In this document: one piece after another, positions 14,596 to 19,416 of the stretch
How the letters are laid out: each line of letters opens with the position of its first letter
Numbering within the stretch: position 1 is the first letter of the stretch
DNA from: Candidatus Hydrogenedentota bacterium
Lineage (GTDB): Bacteria > Hydrogenedentota > Hydrogenedentia > Hydrogenedentales > CAITNO01
Assembly: GCA_022710255.1 (NCBI GenBank)
Contig: JAKLHG010000013.1
Coordinates: 1 to 19,416, forward strand
Direction of reading: 5' to 3'
DNA: 19,416 bases
Translations under genes and position numbers: made by a program
Notes under the pieces: model-generated
What the model was told of the DNA's origin: nothing
Databases searched by the model: none
Seen by the model: the letters and a program-made list of their open reading frames with translations, nothing else

Positions 14596-14626
14596 AGGGG
14601 ATGCTCTTTTGCATCACGCATCCCCT
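14596..14626 (+). promoter_or_regulatory. Leader hairpin before the GH4-like gene
   Basis: AGGGGATGC (14596-14604) and GCATCCCCT (14618-14626) form a perfect 9-bp stem with a 13-base loop. It ends 24 bases before the ATG at 14651. The spacer then carries AGGAG and AAGGG words. A TTGACA at about 14482-14487 is a possible -35 box further upstream, but no matching -10 box was found. The hairpin could influence translation or mRNA stability. Confidence 0.4.
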
Positions 14627-14650
14627 CGGCCAGGAGCTGTCGTAAGGGTC

Positions 14651-15898
14651 ATGATTGACAGAATCACGGTTTTAGGTGGAAGCAGTGTTTACGTTCCGGA
14701 ATTTATCGTATCCTTGTTGAAGCATAGCATTCTTGTCAAGGAACTGGTGCTGATGGGGAAACCGGGGGAAAAGCTCGAGGTGGTGGGGAAATTCTGCCAG
14801 CACCTAATCAATAAAAACGGATACGACACCAAAATTGTTTTGGAGACGGATGTGGCAGCCGCCGTTGGCGGAGCGAATTACATCATTAATCATATTCGTG
14901 TAGGCGGGATGACTGCGCGTATCCGGGATGAGAAAACGCCACCCCAATTTGACATGGTCGGCGGTGAGAGCCTCGGTCCGGGCGCCATCATCAATCTGCT
15001 CCGGACCTTGCCCGTGGTATTTGACTTCGCCCGGACCATCCTGGAGGTGAATCCCCGGGCGACAGTCATCAATATGACCAATCCCGTGGGCGCCCTGGTG
15101 GAAGCCCTGTTCCGGTACACCCCGCTCAACGTGGTCGGCATCAGCGACCTGCCGAATATTTATACCCGGAAAATAGCGGCGCTGCTGGGACGGGAACCCG
15201 AGGACATCCAGGTAAACTACGTTGGTATTTATGACCTTGGATGGGTGCAAGATGTGAAGGTGGACGGCGTCAGCCGCATGAATCAATTGCTTGGCCACAT
15301 CGAAAACAGCGACGATGATGACTTTGACCATGATTTGATACGGTTGTTCCGCATGATTCCGACGCGCGCCCTCGGTATGTATTTTCACCGCCATGAGGCG
15401 CTCAAGGAGCAGCAAACCTGTTCGCGTTTTCGCTCGGAGACGCTGTATGATGCGGAGAAGCGGCTCCTGAAAATGTATCAGAAGTCTTCGCTCAATGCTG
15501 TGCCCGAACTCGCCCGCCAGCGGAACGCGCGCTGGTACGACTATACGCTGACACCCCTGTTGCAGCAACTGGAATCACCCGATGCCGCCACCAACATCCT
15601 GTGTGTCAAAAACAGCGGTGCCATTACCGACCTGCCGGAAGAGAGTTGCGTTGAGGTGCCCGTTACCATTAGCGCCAAGGGCGTGAAACACCGCAAAATC
15701 GGTATGCTGCCCCACTTTCTGAAAGGATTGTTCTGCTCTCTGAAGGAAAGCGACCGACTTGCCATCGAGGCCGTGCGCCACAATTCCTATGAGAATGCCC
15801 TGCAGGCGCTGGCCGTAAATCCCTTTGTGCCCTCTTTGAACAAGGCCCGGGACTTTCTGGACCGGGCCATCCGCCAGGAAGGCTTCGTACTTCACTGA
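14651..15898 (+). CDS. Glycoside hydrolase family 4-like protein lacking canonical metal ligands
   Basis: This 415-residue protein has the GH4 layout. It starts with a Rossmann segment DRITVLGGSSVYVPEF, then IRVGGMTARIRDEKTPPQF, VGGESLGPGA and LRTLPVV, then VINMTNPVGALVEAL. GH4 enzymes are cytoplasmic NAD+- and Mn2+-dependent glycosidases, often acting on 6-phospho-sugars by an oxidation-elimination route. In them the metal is held by the Cys of a GLCN-type motif and the His of a GLNHL-type motif. Here the corresponding places read VVGISDLP (residues 162-168, Ser for Cys) and VGIYDLGW (191-198, Tyr-Asp for Asn-His). The protein may use other ligands, or may not be a classical hydrolase. No signal peptide is present, so it acts in the cytoplasm. 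The ATG at 14651 begins the conserved strand; the frame extension to 14609 is not supported. It follows the oxidoreductases and is convergent with the GH99-like gene. Confidence 0.82.
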   Translation: MIDRITVLGGSSVYVPEFIVSLLKHSILVKELVLMGKPGEKLEVVGKFCQHLINKNGYDTKIVLETDVAAAVGGANYIINHIRVGGMTARIRDEKTPPQFDMVGGESLGPGAIINLLRTLPVVFDFARTILEVNPRATVINMTNPVGALVEALFRYTPLNVVGISDLPNIYTRKIAALLGREPEDIQVNYVGIYDLGWVQDVKVDGVSRMNQLLGHIENSDDDDFDHDLIRLFRMIPTRALGMYFHRHEALKEQQTCSRFRSETLYDAEKRLLKMYQKSSLNAVPELARQRNARWYDYTLTPLLQQLESPDAATNILCVKNSGAITDLPEESCVEVPVTISAKGVKHRKIGMLPHFLKGLFCSLKESDRLAIEAVRHNSYENALQALAVNPFVPSLNKARDFLDRAIRQEGFVLH

Positions 15899-15960
15899 GG
15901 AACGGTCTTAAAGCCAAGGAATACGGGTCACATTTACCGTGTACTTCCGTAATTGAAAGT

Positions 15961-15981
15961 TGCCTATTTTTGCCATAGGCA
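15961..15981 (-). terminator. Small hairpin at the end of the GH99-like gene
   Basis: TGCCTAT (15961-15967) and ATAGGCA (15975-15981) form a 7-bp stem overlapping the last codons and stop of the leftward GH99-like gene. It lies in the roughly 65-base convergent spacer after the GH4-like gene. It may end transcription from either side; there is no clear T-run on the outer sides. Confidence 0.35.
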
Positions 15982-17958
15982 CCGATAATTAAACCGGCGG
16001 TTGGGAGCGCTGTCGCCGTGGGTGCAAAGGGAAATGGGGTCCTTGAGTTCGGCGGGGTTGTCGCACCAGTGGAAGTCGAAGGTCAGCGCGTCGCCGGACA
16101 GGTTGAGCAGGGCGCGCGGCACGGCGATTTCGAGTTCCTTTTCGCCCCGGCGGTAGTCCAGGGAACCCTGTGCAGCCCAGGGACCGTCGGCGTTTTCGGG
16201 AACATAGCGCTTGAGGGTGGTGGCGGTTTCGCTGATAACCGATTGGTTGACCAGGAAATCATAACCGAACCAGCCCGTACTGTTGTCCTTGTCCGCATCA
16301 ATCAAAAGCAGCATCCAGTTAGGATCCGTATGAGGGGATAGCGTTTCGCGGGTGGCTGCATAGAAATAGACATTCGTATCGTCCACGGCCGTTTTGCAGG
16401 TAATAATGTCATTCCGCCCCGAGGTGTCGGTATAGTGCAGGCCGCCGTAGCCGTTGTAGTCCCGGTGGGCGGTATCGCCGGCGGTATCGCGGTATTCGAC
16501 CGTAACGGCTGACCAGTCCTCAAAGACGCCGTCGACCATGATGGAGGCGATACCGTTCAGTTCCGGTATCGGCCGCACGCCCTTGTAGCGGCGGATATTC
16601 TGCGCCATCTGCATGTAGTAATTATCGGTATAGCCGCCTTTCATGGGATGGATACAGCGGTTGAATTCGGCGTTGTACTGGTCCACGAAGAAGAAATTGT
16701 TTTTGCGGCGCATAAAATCAGCCGGGGTCTCCGGTGGACGGCCGTACTTGCCTGCGGTCCATTCATTCCAGTCGTTGATGTACAGGAACTGCGGGTCGGC
16801 CTGGAGTGCTTCATCCCAGCGTTGCTGGAAATAGATGCCGTAGCCCTCCGGATTTTCCACGGTCCTTCCCAACCAGGGTACATGTGTGGCCACAGGCAGG
16901 TCGAATTCATTCAGTTCAGGTTCACCGTGTTCGCGGGTCCAGCATTTACCGGTCAGGCTGGAAGGATGCTGGGCGGGCGTGACCGCGGCCTGTTCTTTGA
17001 CGCCGTTATGAAGCGAAAGCAATTCGTCAGGCTTCATCGCTTTTACGTTGTCATTGCCCAGGTCGTAGCCGAAACTCCAGTAGTCTTCCGTGCCGATGGC
17101 CCGTTTGCCCGCCCATTCGTAATAGCCCCACCACATGGTGCGCAGCGTAAAGAAATCTTTTACCTCCTGCGTGTAATCTTTGTAAAATTCTTCCGTATAG
17201 TAAGGATCGTTGTAGTGGGGATGGGTTGGGTCGGTTTTGGCGGCTGCATCGTAATGCAGGTTGGGATGCTGAATACCGCCCTGGTTGGCGTCCACCGTGG
17301 GGGTGCCGTTGTACAACAAAAGCGGTTTGCCATCCCAGTAAAACCAGAGGCTCTCATATTTTTTTTCTTTGTAAATGCGTTCGTATAAATCCTGGACTAC
17401 TGTGATACAGGGGCCGTTAAAAGCCCAGAAGAAGAATTGGGGCACCTTGTTCCCCTCGGCCTTCATCTGCTGCATGGTGGAGAATACGACCTCCCATTCG
17501 TCCCAGTAGCGCACGGCGTTGGTCACGTCCATAACCAGTACGTCCACGCCTGCGTCGGCGAGCATGGACATGTCTTTGCGAACCACATAGGGGTCACGAC
17601 TGAGGAAATACCCCATTTCCGGTTCGCCCCAGTGATAGGAACCTTCCGTCCAGAGCGGATGCCCGCCGTCCAGACGCGCTGCGGGATCCTGCGCCAGAAT
17701 TTTATTCACATCAGCGGCATAGGGGCTTTTCAGTCCGTGATGCGAATCGGCGTGCCACGTGATATAGAAGATGCCCACCACCCGGCGCTGCCCGTCTTTG
17801 ACAGGCCCCGCTCCGGCCAGGTCGGGCATGGTCCGTCCCAGCGCGTCTGTCGCCACCCAGGTATCGGAAAAGAGGTCGCGATAATAGGATTCCTCGGTGA
17901 AGGCGGAAAGGATTGGAATAATAATCACGGTGACAACAACGGTGAGATAGATTCGCAT
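15964..17958 (-). CDS. Secreted GH99-like (GH71/99/WbsX-type) protein with C-terminal CBM9-like domain
   Basis: This 664-residue protein has a Sec signal (hydrophobic residues 4-19). Residues about 58-460 resemble GH99-like TIM barrels. They include VVGIFYITWHADSHHG, DMSMLADAGVDVLVMDVTNA, FFFWAFNG, LWFYWDGKPLLLYNG and TMWWGYYEWAG. NDWNEWTAGKYG at residues 395-406 is a conserved active-site-region motif in these enzymes. Residues about 473-662 begin IMVDGVFEDWSAV and contain NVYFYAATRE and WMLLLIDADKDNSTGW. This is the pattern of CBM9-like or DOMON-type carbohydrate-binding domains. Known GH99 enzymes cut inside alpha-mannoside chains, but GH99-like members of this large group have varied or unknown targets. 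It is divergent from a secreted beta-helix protein, separated by 141 bases, which suggests joint regulation and action on an extracellular polysaccharide. Confidence 0.85.
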   Translation of the reverse strand: MRIYLTVVVTVIIIPILSAFTEESYYRDLFSDTWVATDALGRTMPDLAGAGPVKDGQRRVVGIFYITWHADSHHGLKSPYAADVNKILAQDPAARLDGGHPLWTEGSYHWGEPEMGYFLSRDPYVVRKDMSMLADAGVDVLVMDVTNAVRYWDEWEVVFSTMQQMKAEGNKVPQFFFWAFNGPCITVVQDLYERIYKEKKYESLWFYWDGKPLLLYNGTPTVDANQGGIQHPNLHYDAAAKTDPTHPHYNDPYYTEEFYKDYTQEVKDFFTLRTMWWGYYEWAGKRAIGTEDYWSFGYDLGNDNVKAMKPDELLSLHNGVKEQAAVTPAQHPSSLTGKCWTREHGEPELNEFDLPVATHVPWLGRTVENPEGYGIYFQQRWDEALQADPQFLYINDWNEWTAGKYGRPPETPADFMRRKNNFFFVDQYNAEFNRCIHPMKGGYTDNYYMQMAQNIRRYKGVRPIPELNGIASIMVDGVFEDWSAVTVEYRDTAGDTAHRDYNGYGGLHYTDTSGRNDIITCKTAVDDTNVYFYAATRETLSPHTDPNWMLLLIDADKDNSTGWFGYDFLVNQSVISETATTLKRYVPENADGPWAAQGSLDYRRGEKELEIAVPRALLNLSGDALTFDFHWCDNPAELKDPISLCTHGDSAPNRRFNYRCLWQK

Positions 17959-18099
17959 GGCTGAGATTCCCGACAGTTGAAGGGTTATTTGAAGGGGCGG
18001 TATTGTATTTCAGCCCTTTGTATATTACACTGCTCAACGAGTGTATCTTTAATCGCAGCATTAGAACAAGCCATGTGAACAGATTAGAGGAGTATGCAA
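17959..18099. promoter_or_regulatory. Divergent promoter spacer
   Basis: This 141-base AT-rich spacer lies between the leftward GH99-like and rightward beta-helix genes. AGAGGAG at 18086-18092 is a strong ribosome-binding site for the ATG at 18100. No clear promoter hexamers were fixed on either strand. Confidence 0.4.
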
Positions 18100-19416
18100 A
18101 TGTGTTATACCCCCCCTTATGTGCCCCGTTGCCGCTACCCATTTCTGATTTTAATATTTGTTCTGACAGGGTTGAGCCTCCTGTTCATCGAGACAAGTGC
18201 GCGTGCAGAGGAACCCGCGGACAAAAGCATGTTGCAGGGTGGCGGTGAACCGGGAGTGCCGCCCGGAACGGATGCCCACGCGTATCTCCAGGCCCAAGTG
18301 GACAGCCTGCCGGCCGGCGGTGGTCACTGGGTCATCCCGCCGGGACGCTATGAGATTGACCGGCCCCTTGTGGTTTCGCGGGGCGATATCCTGATCCAGG
18401 GCTCGGGAAGCGCCACCCACATCGTGAATCGGAACGAGAACGGCGAACCAGCGTTCCGTATCATGTCTCCTGAAGAAAAAGCCTATCTCTGGCGAGTGCA
18501 GGTATGTGATCTGCGCATTACGGGCAACCCCAAGAGCGGTGCGGGCATTCAGGTGACACGCGCCAATGAACTGTTGCTGAGCCGGCTGTCCGTCGAACAC
18601 AACGGCGGAGACGGCATCCTGATGGACCACTGTTACGAAGATCCGCGGGTCTGTGACTCCCTCATGACCTACAATGCCGCCACCGGACTGAACCTGCTGG
18701 GCTGCCACGACATTGTCGTGTCCGCAAACCAGTTCGAGGAGAACATGGACGGCTTGCACTGTATTGACGGGTACAATCTGACCATGACCGGCAACAACCT
18801 GGATGACCATCTCGGCAACGGCGTTGTGATTCAAAATACGTACGGCTCCATCGTATCCGCCAACATGATTGAAGAATGCAACGGCCACGCGGTGATCCTG
18901 CGCGGTGATTGTTACGGGGACGCCATCAGCGCCAACACCCTGGCGCACTGCAAGGGGGAGGGCGTGCGTATCGAGAATGCCCGCGATATCACCATCAGCG
19001 CCAATGCTTTCGTCTTACTCGCGGACCATTCCATACACGCCCTGAACGGTGCCGCACAGTTGACCATTACCGGCAACACCTTCAGCCGCTATCCCTTTGA
19101 TCCGGAACGTTCGCGCAAGGGCGATCCGGGCGGCGGTATTCTTCTCGAAAGTGCGCGGGATGTGGCTATCTCCGGCAACACTTTCACCGCAACACGCCAA
19201 GAAGCCGTAGAGGCGGCCGGCGATTCAAACCACAGAATCTCCATCACCGGGAATACGGTATTCAACGCTTCTTCTGAGAAGCCGGGAGCCTTCTGCGCAT
19301 TTTTTCTTGAGAATCCGGCGTTCTGCATGGTGACCAACAACATCATTCATGATGAGCAGCAGAGAGAAGCGACATCGCTCCCCGCGATTTGCCTTGAGGG
19401 GACGGGAGCGCCCACG
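18100..19416 (+). CDS. Secreted right-handed beta-helix protein (3' end outside window)
   Basis: The frame is open from ATG 18100 to the last base, giving 439 residues so far. The start follows AGAGGAG by seven bases; an in-frame ATG at 18094 is too close to that site. A signal peptide is clear: a basic/Pro-rich start, then PFLILIFVLTGLSLLFI and cleavage near ARA (residues 34-36). The next part, LPAGGGHWVIPPGRYEIDRP, followed by DILIQGSGSATHI, is the usual N-terminal cap of pectate-lyase-3-type helices. About ten short coils follow, built around I-x-(I/V)-S-x-N-x-(F/I/L) and ITGN: for example IVVSANQFEEN, LTMTGNNLDD, ITISANAF, LTITGNTF and VAISGNTF. Proteins of this fold bind, cleave or epimerise acidic polysaccharides, or serve as surface proteins. 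Catalytic residues cannot be assigned. The pairing with the GH99-like gene suggests a glycan role. Confidence 0.88.
   Translation, partial: MCYTPPYVPRCRYPFLILIFVLTGLSLLFIETSARAEEPADKSMLQGGGEPGVPPGTDAHAYLQAQVDSLPAGGGHWVIPPGRYEIDRPLVVSRGDILIQGSGSATHIVNRNENGEPAFRIMSPEEKAYLWRVQVCDLRITGNPKSGAGIQVTRANELLLSRLSVEHNGGDGILMDHCYEDPRVCDSLMTYNAATGLNLLGCHDIVVSANQFEENMDGLHCIDGYNLTMTGNNLDDHLGNGVVIQNTYGSIVSANMIEECNGHAVILRGDCYGDAISANTLAHCKGEGVRIENARDITISANAFVLLADHSIHALNGAAQLTITGNTFSRYPFDPERSRKGDPGGGILLESARDVAISGNTFTATRQEAVEAAGDSNHRISITGNTVFNASSEKPGAFCAFFLENPAFCMVTNNIIHDEQQREATSLPAICLEGTGAPT

Noticed and set aside
14300..14617. 105-residue minus-strand open frame in the gene-free spacer
   Set aside because: It has no recognisable family or ribosome-binding site, and it starts inside the leader hairpin. 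It is probably non-coding.

Overview
The window looks like a piece of an uncultured, GC-rich Gram-negative-type bacterium. Exported Gfo/Idh/MocA oxidoreductases with twin-arginine signals, a secreted repeat protein with a Glu-Gly-Glu linker and a dockerin-like tail, and abundant exported glycan-handling proteins recall PVC/Hydrogenedentota-like metagenome genomes. This is an impression from protein style, not a phylogenetic result. No rRNA, tRNA or CRISPR array was seen.

Bases 1 to about 3200 are an accessory region. An IS4-type transposase cut by the window edge is followed by a BrnT-type toxin and antitoxin pair. Next comes a compact reverse-transcriptase locus with the hallmarks of a diversity-generating retroelement (DGR). 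The RT (1412-2401) carries an IGNLTSQ motif 4 and a YMDD box. On each side lies an AAC-rich repeat encoding the GG-x-W-NN...NNN-TP...NNN-GFR pattern of C-type-lectin/FGE-fold DGR regions. A 5'-truncated HRDC domain overlaps the RT start, and an Avd-like four-helix-bundle remnant lies beyond the downstream repeat. No intact target protein gene is visible, and the two repeats are not a clean template/variable pair. The locus is therefore either a rearranged, decaying DGR or one acting on a target elsewhere.

Bases 3245-7839 hold a surface-glycan style cluster. A NodU/CmcH-type carbamoyltransferase on the plus strand converges, with a 1-base gap, on a DegT/DnrJ-type sugar aminotransferase on the minus strand. 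A large polytopic membrane protein lies upstream of the aminotransferase on the same strand.

Bases 8034-9869 encode a secreted protein of six roughly 81-residue carboxypeptidase-regulatory-like repeats with a 243-bp DNA period.

Bases 10266-19416 form a carbohydrate-processing region. Two tandem Tat-exported Gfo/Idh/MocA paralogues, a third Sec-exported relative and a GH4-like protein lacking the usual metal-binding Cys and His all read rightward. A secreted GH99-like protein with a C-terminal CBM9-like domain lies on the minus strand. It is divergent from a secreted right-handed beta-helix protein that runs off the window end. Several perfect or near-perfect hairpins mark gene boundaries. 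The genes plausibly cooperate in modifying or degrading extracellular glycans, but no substrate can be named from sequence alone.
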